Source: Armatimonadota bacterium (GTDB lineage: Bacteria > Armatimonadota > Zipacnadia > Zipacnadales > UBA11051). Taken from it: a stretch of DNA of 6,449 bases. Location: positions 4,484 to 10,932 of the forward strand of contig DPJP01000207.1 of the NCBI GenBank assembly GCA_003542955.1, read 5' to 3'. The position numbers and the translations under genes are program-made. Positions 1-6,429 of this stretch are shown piece by piece (the first letter of the stretch is position 1; each line of letters opens with the position of its first letter). The notes below the pieces were generated by a model. The model searched no databases and was not told the origin of the DNA. It was given only the letters and a program-made list of their open reading frames with translations.

Positions 1-1928
1 TGACCAACGGGCTTGGCGGCTTTGCCTCCTCGACCGTCACCGGCTGCAACACGCGCCGCTACCACGGCTTGCTGATTGCCGACCCCCACGCCGGAACTGA
101 TCTCCCCCCCGTCGGCAGGCGCAACCTGTTGAGCAAGCTCGATGAGAGCATCGCCCGCGACGGCGTCATCCACGAGTTGGGCACCAACCTCTACCAGGAT
201 GTCGTCCACCCGCGCGGCCATGCCTACCTTACCGAGTTCGCGACCGACCCGTGGCCGACGTGGGTCTTCCAGGTCGGCGTCATGCGCCTGAGCAAGGAAG
301 TGCTGATGCCGCACGGGCGCAACCTGACGCTCATCCGCTACCGGGTGCTCGATGCCGACGGGCCCGTTCAGCTCGAGCTGGCCCCGCTGGTGTCGGGCCG
401 CGACTTCCACCACACGACCACCGCGGGCCATGTCACCGCCCCGGCGGTCGAGACCATGGCCGGGCGGGCCTCGGTGCGGATGTTCGACGAGCCCTCGACG
501 CTCTGGCTGCTCTACGGGAGTGCCGAGGTGGTGCCCGCGGCGGGCGACGGCGGCTGCTGGTACTACAACTTCAGCTACCCCAGGGAGGCGGAGCGCGGCC
601 TCGGGCACGCCGAGGACCTCTACTGCCCCTTCCGGCTGCGGCGGCGGATGGCCCCCGGCGATGAGATTGTCATCACCGCCGCATCTGGGCCGGTGGAGCC
701 GCTCGATTTCGCGACCACCGCCGATGAGTACCTGCGCCGGCAGGAGCGCCTGCTCGAGGGCGCCGGCGATGACCCCGACGCGCGACGGCTCTTCCTGGCC
801 GCCGACCAGTTCATCATCAACCGCGGCGACGGAAAGAGCGTCATCGCCGGTTACCCGTGGTTCAATGACTGGGGGCGCGACACGATGATCGCGCTGCCGG
901 GGCTGACGGTGGCGAACGGACGGACGGACATCTGCGCCGAGGTGCTCCGCACGTGGTTCGCCCACGTCCGCGACGGGCTCATCCCCAACGTCTTTGGCGA
1001 CGACGGCAGCGCCGCCTACAACACCGCCGATGCCACGCTGTGGGCGTTCATCGCCATCCGCGCCTACTTCGACGCAACCGGTGACCGGCAGTTGGTGGGT
1101 GACGAGTTGTACGAGCGGATGATCGACTGCCTCGAGGCCCATATCGCCGGTACGGGCCATGATGTGGGCATGGACCCCGACGACGCGCTGCTGGTGGCCG
1201 GCACGCCCAGGACGCAGTTGACCTGGATGGACGCGAAGGTCGGCGACTGGACGGTCACTCCGCGCCACGGCAAGCCCGTCGAGATCAACGCGCTGTGGTA
1301 CAACGCCCTGCGCATCGGGCGCTTTTTCGCGCGGCTGCTCAGAGATGACGCTACCGTCGCGAGGCTGGGAGAGGTTGCCGGGCGGGCGCTCGCATCGTTC
1401 CGCCGGAGCTTCTACAGCCCCGAGCTTGGCTATTGCCACGATGTCCTGACACCCGACGGCCCGGACTCGTCGCTGCGGCCGAACCAGCTCATCGCCTGCT
1501 CGCTGCCCTACAACGTACTCGACAGGCCGCAGATACAGAGCATCGTCACTGTTGCCGAGCAGAGCCTGCTGACCGAGTACGGCATGCGCACGCTGTCGCC
1601 ACTGGATTCGCAGTACCGAGGCCGCTATGAGGGCGATGTGTGGGAGCGAGACGGCGCCTACCACCAGGGCACCGTGTGGCCCTGGCTGATTGGCCCGTAC
1701 CTGAAAGCCTACCGCCGCGCCCACTCCAACAGCCCCGTCGCCGACAAGTACATCCGCGGGCGGCTGCGGCCGCTGCTCGATCACCTCGCCGAGCACGGCT
1801 CGATCCCCGAGATCTTCGACGGCGACGAGCCGCGCCTGCCACGCGGGTGCATTGCCCAGGCCTGGAGTATCGCACAGGTGCTCGAGTGCTGGATACAGAC
1901 GCAACCAACCGACCAGGAGGGTCACTGA
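1..1928 (+). CDS. Glycogen debranching enzyme (amylo-alpha-1,6-glucosidase, GH133-type), 5' end outside window
   Basis: The reading frame is open from base 3, giving 641 residues before the TGA stop, so the true start lies upstream. The first visible residues, TNGLGGFASSTV followed by NTRRYHGLL, are the hallmark N-terminus of bacterial/archaeal debranching enzymes; by family precedent a few dozen residues are missing. The N-terminal beta-rich domain runs to about nt 720, and the C-terminal (alpha/alpha)6 glucosidase domain follows, with WFNDWGRDTMIALPG (nt 858-902), YNTADATLW (1017-1043), TVWPWLIGPYLKAY (near 1670-1712) and IPEIFDGD (1803-1826). By analogy with related clan folds, Asp at 1029-1031 and Glu at 1809-1811 are the likely acid/base pair (inference). 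The enzyme hydrolyses alpha-1,6 branch points of glycogen or limit dextrin in the cytoplasm. It overlaps the next gene (TGATG), suggesting translational coupling. The TTG at 69 is an internal Leu, not a start. Confidence 0.93.
   Translation, partial: TNGLGGFASSTVTGCNTRRYHGLLIADPHAGTDLPPVGRRNLLSKLDESIARDGVIHELGTNLYQDVVHPRGHAYLTEFATDPWPTWVFQVGVMRLSKEVLMPHGRNLTLIRYRVLDADGPVQLELAPLVSGRDFHHTTTAGHVTAPAVETMAGRASVRMFDEPSTLWLLYGSAEVVPAAGDGGCWYYNFSYPREAERGLGHAEDLYCPFRLRRRMAPGDEIVITAASGPVEPLDFATTADEYLRRQERLLEGAGDDPDARRLFLAADQFIINRGDGKSVIAGYPWFNDWGRDTMIALPGLTVANGRTDICAEVLRTWFAHVRDGLIPNVFGDDGSAAYNTADATLWAFIAIRAYFDATGDRQLVGDELYERMIDCLEAHIAGTGHDVGMDPDDALLVAGTPRTQLTWMDAKVGDWTVTPRHGKPVEINALWYNALRIGRFFARLLRDDATVARLGEVAGRALASFRRSFYSPELGYCHDVLTPDGPDSSLRPNQLIACSLPYNVLDRPQIQSIVTVAEQSLLTEYGMRTLSPLDSQYRGRYEGDVWERDGAYHQGTVWPWLIGPYLKAYRRAHSNSPVADKYIRGRLRPLLDHLAEHGSIPEIFDGDEPRLPRGCIAQAWSIAQVLECWIQTQPTDQEGH
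1915..1920 (+). promoter_or_regulatory. Ribosome binding site of the GH15 gene
   Basis: AGGAGG lies 7 nt before the ATG at 1928, inside the last codons of the debranching enzyme gene. It fixes the start of the GH15 gene at 1928 rather than at the upstream in-frame ATG at 1640, and supports coupled translation across the TGATG overlap. Confidence 0.9.
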
Positions 1929-3883
1929 TGCCCGTATACCTGCCGACCGCCGCCATCGGGAACGGCCGAGTGCTCGCGACACTCGGCGGCCGGGGCGAGA
2001 TCATGACCGCGTTCTACCCGCACATCGACTTCGCCCAGAACGTCCACGAGCTGCTGCCGGCACTCTACATCGGGGAGCCGGGGCAGGGGCGCCTGGTATG
2101 GGCCTACGAGGATGACTTCACAAGCTCGCAGGCATACCTGCCGGGCACCAACATCCTCCGCACGCGACTGGAGTGCCGCTCCGAGGCCGTCGAGGTGACA
2201 CTGACCGACTTCGTCCCGGCCCCTGACGACGGTGAGCCCGACTCCGCGATCATCCGCGAGATAGCGATTGCCAACCACGGGCGCTCCGAGTTCGTCGGCG
2301 CCTTCGGGCAGTACTTTGACCTGCGCCTGGGCGAGGTCGCCGGCAAGCAGGCCGTCCGCTACGACTACCCCACCGGCCGCTTCATGCAGTACTTCCGCGA
2401 TATCGCCGTCGTCGTCGGCGGCGCCGTCCCCGACCAGGTCCGCTGCGGCAAGGCCGGCTACTGGGATGAGCGCAGCGCCAAGAACGACCTGCCCGACGGC
2501 TATCTGAACGGACAGGCGGAGGACATCGGCGATGTAGACTTCGCCCAGCTGTTCGCCCTGCGCCTCCCGCCCGGCCAGAGCCGCACGCTGACGATCATCA
2601 TCGCCTTCGCGACCGACCTCCACGGCGCCGAGGAGGCCCTGCACCGGCTCCACACGATAGGCCCGCAGGCGCTGCTCTCGCGCACCGATGCCTACTGGCA
2701 CGACTACCTCAGGCGGCGCGTGCCCGTCTGCGTGGGCCCCGAGCTCGAGCAGGCCTACGAGCGCGCGCTGCTGATGCTGGGGCTCTTGCAGGATCGTGTC
2801 ACCGGCAGCTTTGTGGCGGCGCCGGAGTTCGACCCGCAATACGACAAGTGCGGCGGCTACGGCTACTGCTGGCCCCGCGACGCTTCGGAGGCTGCCGGTG
2901 CGCTGGCCGTCGCCGGCTACCCGGAATCCGTCGAGGCGCTCGTGAAATGGTATGTGCACTCGCAACTGCCCGGCGGGATGTGGGGACAGCGCCACTGGGC
3001 CGAGGGCCCGATCGCGGCATCATGGTCGATGCGCGAAGGCTTCCGCCAGCTCGACCAGTCGGCCGCCGGCCTGCTGACCGTCTCCGAGTGGGCGCTGGCC
3101 GATCCCGACGCCGCGTGCGAGCGGCTCGATCAGGTCTACGACTGCGTTCATGCCGCCGCCGACGCGCTGGCCGACTTAGTCGACATCCGCGGCTATCACA
3201 CCTCCGCGTGTGACCTCTGGGAGACCTTCGAGGGCGTCTTCGCCTACACCAACGCGGCGTTCTCGGTGTCGCTGGCCGCGGCGGCCCGGTGCGCAGAGGC
3301 GCGGGGGGATGCCGAGGCCGCGCGACGCTGGGGTGCGGTGGCGGAGCGCTCCGCGGCCGCGGTGATCGAGCTGTTCAATGGAACGTACTTCAACCGGGGC
3401 CTGCACAATGGCGGCGACCAGGACACAACAGTCGATAGCGCCACCCTGGGGCTGATCGAGCCGTTCGGGGTGCTCGACCTCGAGGACCCCGAGCACCGGC
3501 GCATGGTGCGCGAGAATCTGGCGACCATCGAGGCGACCCTGGGCAGAGAAACCGCGCACGGCCCGGCCATCGCCCGCTATGTCGGCGACGGCTACCTCGG
3601 TGGCACCGTCGGCTGCGTCAACACGCTCTGGACCGCGCAGGTGAAGCTGACGCTCGCGCTGGCCATGATCGACACCGAGAGGGCCGCGGCCGACGAGATG
3701 GTAGGCGATGCGCTCACCTACATCAACACCGCGCTACGGCATGCCACACAGCCCGGCTGCCTGCCGGAGTTGATGGCGGCGGCGGAGTTTGCCTGGTGGG
3801 CGGCGCCGCATTCGTGGGCGTCGGCGTTGTTAGTCAAGTGCGTTCTCTTGTATGATGAGTGGCTGAGGGCAACCAATCAGTGA
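1928..3883 (+). CDS. GH15 family glucoamylase-like glycoside hydrolase
   Basis: The protein has 651 residues and no signal peptide. The N-terminal beta-sandwich-like region (about 1-260) opens with AIGNGRVLATLGGRGEIMTAFYP, typical of prokaryotic GH15 proteins. The catalytic (alpha/alpha)6 region follows, with YGYCWPRDA (WPRD at 315-318), GGMWGQRHW, QLDQSA (Gln377), DLWE (429-432) and GCLPEL (Glu614) before a C-terminal PHSWASALL. By family alignment from memory, Glu432 is the likely general acid and Glu614 the likely base. The expected reaction is inverting release of beta-glucose from non-reducing ends of alpha-glucans, acting with the debranching enzyme just upstream. GH15 also contains alpha,alpha-trehalases and glucodextranases, so substrate is not settled. 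Two oddities are seen: Thr433 follows Glu432 where many members have a second Glu, and Gln377 sits where an acidic residue is often found. The start at 1928 is set by AGGAGG and conserved N-terminal sequence. Confidence 0.9.
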   Translation: MPVYLPTAAIGNGRVLATLGGRGEIMTAFYPHIDFAQNVHELLPALYIGEPGQGRLVWAYEDDFTSSQAYLPGTNILRTRLECRSEAVEVTLTDFVPAPDDGEPDSAIIREIAIANHGRSEFVGAFGQYFDLRLGEVAGKQAVRYDYPTGRFMQYFRDIAVVVGGAVPDQVRCGKAGYWDERSAKNDLPDGYLNGQAEDIGDVDFAQLFALRLPPGQSRTLTIIIAFATDLHGAEEALHRLHTIGPQALLSRTDAYWHDYLRRRVPVCVGPELEQAYERALLMLGLLQDRVTGSFVAAPEFDPQYDKCGGYGYCWPRDASEAAGALAVAGYPESVEALVKWYVHSQLPGGMWGQRHWAEGPIAASWSMREGFRQLDQSAAGLLTVSEWALADPDAACERLDQVYDCVHAAADALADLVDIRGYHTSACDLWETFEGVFAYTNAAFSVSLAAAARCAEARGDAEAARRWGAVAERSAAAVIELFNGTYFNRGLHNGGDQDTTVDSATLGLIEPFGVLDLEDPEHRRMVRENLATIEATLGRETAHGPAIARYVGDGYLGGTVGCVNTLWTAQVKLTLALAMIDTERAAADEMVGDALTYINTALRHATQPGCLPELMAAAEFAWWAAPHSWASALLVKCVLLYDEWLRATNQ

Positions 3884-3895
3884 AGGCGGCACCGC

Positions 3896-5632
3896 ATGTC
3901 TCAGCCTCTCGGCAGCTTCTGTCTGGTTCTGCACGGGCACATCCCGTACGTACTCGGGCATAGCACCTGGCCTCACGGCAGCCAGATGCTCTACGATGCC
4001 GTCGCCGACTCGCACATGACGGTGCTGCAGGCCGTCGAGAACCTCGGCTATGAGGGTATCCGGGCGCAGATCGCCATCGGCATCACTCCGGTGATGATGG
4101 AGCAGCTCGCCGACGACCGCTTCAAGGAGTGGTTCATCCACTACCTGCAGGCCAAGCGGCACGATGCCGAGGCCAACGAGGCGGAGTTCCGGAGCCGGGG
4201 AGACCTCCACCTGGCCTACCTCGCCGAGCGCTGGCGCGGGCATTACGACCATCTGCTCGAGAAGTTCCGCAGCACTTACGATTGCGACCTGCTGGGCGCC
4301 TTCCGCTGGCACCAGGATGTCGGCAACATCGAAATCATCACCTCGGCGGCCACCCACGGCTACCTGCCGCTACTGCACGAGGACGGCAGCATCCAGGCCC
4401 AGCTGATGCAGGGCGTGGCGGTCTACGAGCGTCACATGGGCCGCCGTCCACGCGGCTGCTGGCTGCCCGAGTGCGCCTACCGCCCCGCCTGCAAGTGGGC
4501 CCCGCCGCCGCACATCGCCGGCACGCAGACGCCCTACCCGCGCAAGGGGATCGAGGAGTTCCTCGGGGAGAACGGCATCGACTACTTCATCGTCGATACC
4601 CACATGCTCGCCGGTGGAGACCCGCTCCCCGTCCGCGTCGAGGACACTGAGACACTCGGCAAGCGCTGGGGGCGCATCCGCCGCATCGGCGAGACGGTGC
4701 ACTGGCTCAAGACCCCGCGCCGGCCCTACTTCGTGGGCACGCGCTTCGAGGACCACCCCCCGGTCGTCGCGCTGGTGCGCGATGACGAGACATCGCTGAA
4801 GGTCTGGAGCGGCGAGCACGGCTACCCGGGCGACTTCGAGTATCTCGAGTTCCACAAGAAGCACATCCCCGGCGACCTGCGCTACTGGTGCGTCAGCGAT
4901 GAGCGCAACGACCTCGCCTCGAAGCGTCACTACAGCCCCGACAACGCCGCCAGGCGGGTCGAGGAGCATGCCGGCAACTTCCTCTTCATTGTCAAGACGA
5001 CGCTGCAGCACGCCCCGCGCGACGAGTCCAAGCCCCAGCCCGTCGTCGTCTCGCCCTTTGATGCAGAGCTGTTCGGCCACTGGTGGCATGAGGGTCCCTG
5101 GTGGCTGGAGAAGGCCCTCCGCTGGATGCACCAGGACCCCGACATCGATGTCAGCACTCCGAGCAGGTACCTGGCGCAGCACACGCCGACGGAGGCCGTC
5201 TCACTGCCCGAGGGCTCCTGGGGCGCCGGCGGCAAGCACTGGGTGTGGCTCAACTCCGAGGTGGACTGGACCTGGAAGCGCATCTACGAGGCCGAACGCG
5301 AGATGCAGGGGCTGGTCCGTGCCCATGGCGCGGGCCATGACGCCGCCGCCGCGGCAGCCATCCAGCAGGCCGCCAGGGAGCTGCTGTTGCTACAGGCCTC
5401 AGACTGGCAGTTCCTGATGACCACGCGCTCCGCGCCCGACTACGCGGGCTCGCGCATCCACTGCCACTACTCGGATTTCAGGCGCTGTGCCGCCCTGGCC
5501 AGACGCTACTGCGCCGGTGAAACGATCGAGCAATGGGAGTGGGACGAACTGGGCAACATCCAGGGCCGCGACAGGCTCTTCCCCGACGTTGATCCGCTGT
5601 GGTTCCGCGACATCCGCCGGCCGTCTCTCTGA
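3896..5632 (+). CDS. GH57 1,4-alpha-glucan branching enzyme
   Basis: The protein has 578 residues, slightly above the size usual for GH57 branching enzymes of the Thermus/Thermococcus type. All five GH57 motifs are visible in order: HGHIPYV (His13, His15); GAFRWHQDVGN leading into IEIITSAATHGY (134-156); GCWLPECAY with the nucleophile Glu192; SPFDAELFGHWW with the acid Asp389; and WGAGGKHWVWLN to WTWKRI (442 onward). The C-terminal helical DUF1957-type region (about 430-540) ends with LQASDWQFLMTT and YAGSRIHCH. GEHGYPGDFEYLEFHKKH is also typical of this subgroup rather than of GH57 amylases. The enzyme cuts an alpha-1,4 chain and rejoins it as an alpha-1,6 branch, in the cytoplasm. It starts 12 nt after the GH15 stop behind a weak GAAGGCGG ribosome site, so it is very probably cotranscribed. 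It is not homologous to GH13 GlgB. Confidence 0.95.
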   Translation: MSQPLGSFCLVLHGHIPYVLGHSTWPHGSQMLYDAVADSHMTVLQAVENLGYEGIRAQIAIGITPVMMEQLADDRFKEWFIHYLQAKRHDAEANEAEFRSRGDLHLAYLAERWRGHYDHLLEKFRSTYDCDLLGAFRWHQDVGNIEIITSAATHGYLPLLHEDGSIQAQLMQGVAVYERHMGRRPRGCWLPECAYRPACKWAPPPHIAGTQTPYPRKGIEEFLGENGIDYFIVDTHMLAGGDPLPVRVEDTETLGKRWGRIRRIGETVHWLKTPRRPYFVGTRFEDHPPVVALVRDDETSLKVWSGEHGYPGDFEYLEFHKKHIPGDLRYWCVSDERNDLASKRHYSPDNAARRVEEHAGNFLFIVKTTLQHAPRDESKPQPVVVSPFDAELFGHWWHEGPWWLEKALRWMHQDPDIDVSTPSRYLAQHTPTEAVSLPEGSWGAGGKHWVWLNSEVDWTWKRIYEAEREMQGLVRAHGAGHDAAAAAAIQQAARELLLLQASDWQFLMTTRSAPDYAGSRIHCHYSDFRRCAALARRYCAGETIEQWEWDELGNIQGRDRLFPDVDPLWFRDIRRPSL

Positions 5633-5663
5633 AGCACCACCAGCCCGCCAACCGCTGGAAAGC

Positions 5664-5690
5664 AAACGGCCCCCGAAATGGGGGCCGTTT
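5664..5690. terminator. Bidirectional intrinsic-terminator-like hairpin
   Basis: AAACGGCCCCC (5664-5674) and GGGGGCCGTTT (5680-5690) form a perfect 11-bp stem with a GAAAT loop. It lies 31 nt after the branching enzyme stop and 24 nt from the ferredoxin stop, between convergent genes. The U-tract is short on both sides (UUUCGG on plus; UUUGCUUUCC on minus), so efficiency may be moderate, but position and symmetry argue for two-way termination. Confidence 0.8.
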
Positions 5691-5714
5691 CGGTGCCTCA
5701 GACTCCGCCTGCGA

Positions 5715-5900
5715 CTACTCCCAGGTGATTGCCTCAACCGGGCAGGTGTCGATGGCCTCCTGGATGGCGTCCTGGTCGTCGCCCTCCGGGTCGATGACCA
5801 CGGAGACTCCGTCATCGTTCATCTCAAAAGTGTTCGGCGCAACGTCCACGCAGAGCGTGCAGCCGGTGCACAGATCGGCGTCAACGACTGGCTTGGGCAT
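5715..5900 (-). CDS. Single-cluster [4Fe-4S] ferredoxin
   Basis: This is a 61-residue acidic protein read from ATG at 5900 to TAG at 5717-5715. It begins MPKPVVDADLCTGCTLC, with CxxCxxC at Cys11, Cys14 and Cys17 and a distal CPVEAI (Cys53). This is the ligand set of one-cluster bacterial ferredoxins, such as the Thermotoga and Desulfovibrio type. The residue after the third Cys that ligates a second cluster in 2[4Fe-4S] ferredoxins, or is a free or disulfide Cys in some relatives, is Ala21 here (VDVAP). A single [4Fe-4S] cluster is therefore expected; loss of a Cys could in principle allow other cluster states. It is a small soluble electron carrier; its partner is unknown. The gene is convergent with the glucan operon and probably unrelated to it. 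The start is chosen for the GGAGGT 7 nt upstream; the in-frame ATG at 5939 lacks one and adds non-conserved residues. Confidence 0.92.
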   Translation of the reverse strand: MPKPVVDADLCTGCTLCVDVAPNTFEMNDDGVSVVIDPEGDDQDAIQEAIDTCPVEAITWE

Positions 5901-5907
5901 GAGTGCC

Positions 5908-5913
5908 ACCTCC
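5908..5913 (-). promoter_or_regulatory. Ribosome binding site of the ferredoxin gene
   Basis: On the minus strand the sequence reads GGAGGT, then 7 nt, then ATG at 5900. It decides the start codon in favour of MPKPVV. Confidence 0.88.
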
Positions 5914-5968
5914 GGGTTGCATGTTGTCATCGCCCGCACGGCATCCAGGCCGCGGCCGGGCGTTGGCT

Positions 5969-5997
5969 ATCCTAACACAACCCGCATCCGAGGACAA
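5969..5997 (-). promoter_or_regulatory. Probable sigma70-type promoter of the ferredoxin gene
   Basis: On the minus strand TTGTCC (5997-5992) is followed by exactly 17 nt and TAGGAT (5974-5969). Each box matches the sigma70 consensus at 4 of 6 bases. Transcription would start near 5962, giving a leader of about 60 nt before the ferredoxin ATG. No other candidate in this stretch is as well spaced, but in GC-rich DNA such matches can arise by chance. Confidence 0.45.
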
Positions 5998-5999
5998 GG

Positions 6000-6042
6000 C
6001 GCTTCGGGGCGCTTTGACCTGATTGCCCTGTCCCCCGAAGCG
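6000..6042. repeat. 10-bp inverted repeat with 23-nt spacer
   Basis: CGCTTCGGGG (6000-6009) and CCCCGAAGCG (6033-6042) are perfect reverse complements. The repeat lies between the candidate ferredoxin promoter and the plus-strand promoter at 6142. It could be a protein-binding site or an RNA hairpin; there is no U-tract to make it a clear terminator. Confidence 0.6.
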
Positions 6043-6141
6043 ATGCACCCGCCGTCCGTCGCTGCCGCCACTCAGGCATCACTCACCGACCATGCGCCCG
6101 ACCGGGAGCCAGCCCCTGGGCGCCACCGGCGCAGAACACTC
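6043..6141. other. Intergenic stretch with no recognised gene or site
   Basis: This C-rich segment upstream of the promoter at 6142 shows no reading frame with a ribosome site, no strong palindrome and no RNA gene that I can recognise. Frames that cross it are shadows without conserved motifs. Confidence 0.5.
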
Positions 6142-6170
6142 TTGACAGCAAAGTTAGACTAACCTAATAT
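6142..6170 (+). promoter_or_regulatory. Strong sigma70-type promoter
   Basis: TTGACA (6142-6147) is a perfect -35 box. After exactly 17 nt comes TAATAT (6165-6170), which matches TATAAT at 4 of 6 bases. The stretch is markedly AT-rich against its surroundings. Transcription should start near 6177 and run toward the gene starting at 6430, leaving a leader of about 250 nt. Confidence 0.8.
6149..6167 (+). promoter_or_regulatory. DtxR/IdeR-type metal-repressor operator (iron box)
   Basis: CAAAGTTAGACTAACCTAA matches the classical DtxR consensus TTAGGTTAGCCTAACCTAA at 15 of 19 positions; three of the four mismatches are at the 5' edge. The core GTTAG-A-CTAAC (6153-6163) is a perfect palindrome. 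The box fills the promoter spacer and covers the start of the -10 box, the expected position for repression by blocking polymerase. A Fe(II)- or Mn(II)-loaded DtxR-family repressor is inferred; no such regulator gene is in the window. Confidence 0.65.
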
Positions 6171-6259
6171 TGCGCCTGCGACCGCTGTGCTCACAACCAC
6201 GCAAACGCCGAGAGGGGGCTCCAGAAGAAGTGACCGCTCCGCAGATAACCACATAGAGC

Positions 6260-6291
6260 GCAGCACACGGCGTTGCAGCGCCGTGTGCTGC
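6260..6291 (+). repeat. 13-bp perfect hairpin in leader
   Basis: GCAGCACACGGCG (6260-6272) pairs perfectly with CGCCGTGTGCTGC (6279-6291) across a 6-nt loop TTGCAG. There is no U-tract after it, so it is not a standard terminator. It is the most stable local structure in the leader. CCGTGTG recurs at 6340-6346, offering a second partner for the left arm. Confidence 0.8.
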
Positions 6292-6296
6292 CGGGA

Positions 6297-6315
6297 GGAT
6301 TGGGTGGCCCAATCC
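6297..6315 (+). repeat. 8-bp hairpin in leader
   Basis: GGATTGGG (6297-6304) pairs with CCCAATCC (6308-6315) across a 3-nt loop TGG, only 5 nt after the preceding hairpin. Part of its left arm and loop is also complementary to 6353-6359. Confidence 0.7.
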
Positions 6316-6347
6316 CGACCGAGACGATTGTACACACCACCGTGTGC

Positions 6348-6428
6348 CGTGTCCACCCACCTCCCCCCAAAGGGCGCCTCAGCGCCCTGCCGTCAGGCAT
6401 CGACAACCATCCACTGGAGGTGGACACG
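6348..6428 (+). promoter_or_regulatory. Candidate Shine-Dalgarno sequestering stem
   Basis: CGTGTCCAC (6348-6356) pairs with GTGGACACG (6420-6428), and CTCC (6361-6364) with GGAG (6416-6419). This gives 13 bp with CCAC (6357-6360) bulged. A second register pairs CCACCTCC (6357-6364) with GGAGGTGG (6416-6423). A 7-bp hairpin AGGGCGC-CTCA-GCGCCCT (6371-6388) sits inside the loop and brings the arms together. Either register hides the ribosome site of the gene at 6430. A weak local hairpin, TCCAC/GTGGA (6410-6424), would compete. Confidence 0.55.
6416..6421 (+). promoter_or_regulatory. Ribosome binding site of the gene at 6430
   Basis: GGAGGT lies 8 nt before ATG at 6430. It is the best evidence that a real gene starts at the right edge of the window. 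Confidence 0.8.
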
Positions 6429-6429
6429 C

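Larger units (their letters stand above)
6177..6429 (+). promoter_or_regulatory. Long structured 5' leader, possible RNA control element
   Basis: The leader between the predicted transcription start and the ATG at 6430 is about 250 nt and dense in hairpins: 6260-6291, 6297-6315, 6333-6346 (CACAC/GTGTG) and 6371-6388. Segments 6348-6364 can pair with the ribosome site and following bases at 6416-6428. An alternative pairing of 6301-6307 (TGGGTGG) with 6353-6359 (CCACCCA) would compete with that and would also open the 6297-6315 hairpin. I do not recognise the conserved boxes of cobalamin, TPP, yybP-ykoY, fluoride or other familiar riboswitches. The pairings are seen directly; a switching role is inferred. 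Confidence 0.5.

Noticed and set aside
1640..1927. 96-residue N-terminal extension of the GH15 gene from an upstream in-frame ATG
   Set aside because: It overlaps the debranching enzyme coding sequence, its translation is an arginine/proline-rich shadow, and the AGGAGG plus conserved N-terminus place the start at 1928.
1922..2995. Long minus-strand open frame (357 codons) opposite the GH15 gene
   Set aside because: It is an antisense shadow of a clearly conserved gene; long open frames on the opposite strand are common in GC-rich DNA. No domain or ribosome site supports it.
4370..5182. Minus-strand open frame (270 codons) opposite the GH57 gene
   Set aside because: It lies fully within the branching enzyme gene, shows no recognisable motif and has valine/alanine/glycine-rich shadow composition.
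5901..5939. Earlier ferredoxin start at 5939
   Set aside because: No Shine-Dalgarno sequence precedes it, and the 13 added residues are not part of the ferredoxin fold. The start at 5900 has GGAGGT at good spacing.
5599..6162. Plus-strand open frame crossing the ferredoxin gene and intergenic region
   Set aside because: It runs antisense through the ferredoxin and through a terminator hairpin and promoter, with no ribosome site or conserved motif.
6371..6388. Hairpin AGGGCGC-CTCA-GCGCCCT as a Rho-independent terminator
   Set aside because: It is not followed by a run of T; it sits inside the leader before a gene with a good ribosome site.
6177..6429. Known riboswitch, T-box or tRNA in the leader
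   Set aside because: I could not find the conserved boxes of the cobalamin, TPP, yybP-ykoY or fluoride classes, nor a T-box or cloverleaf. A covariance-model search would be needed to exclude rarer classes.
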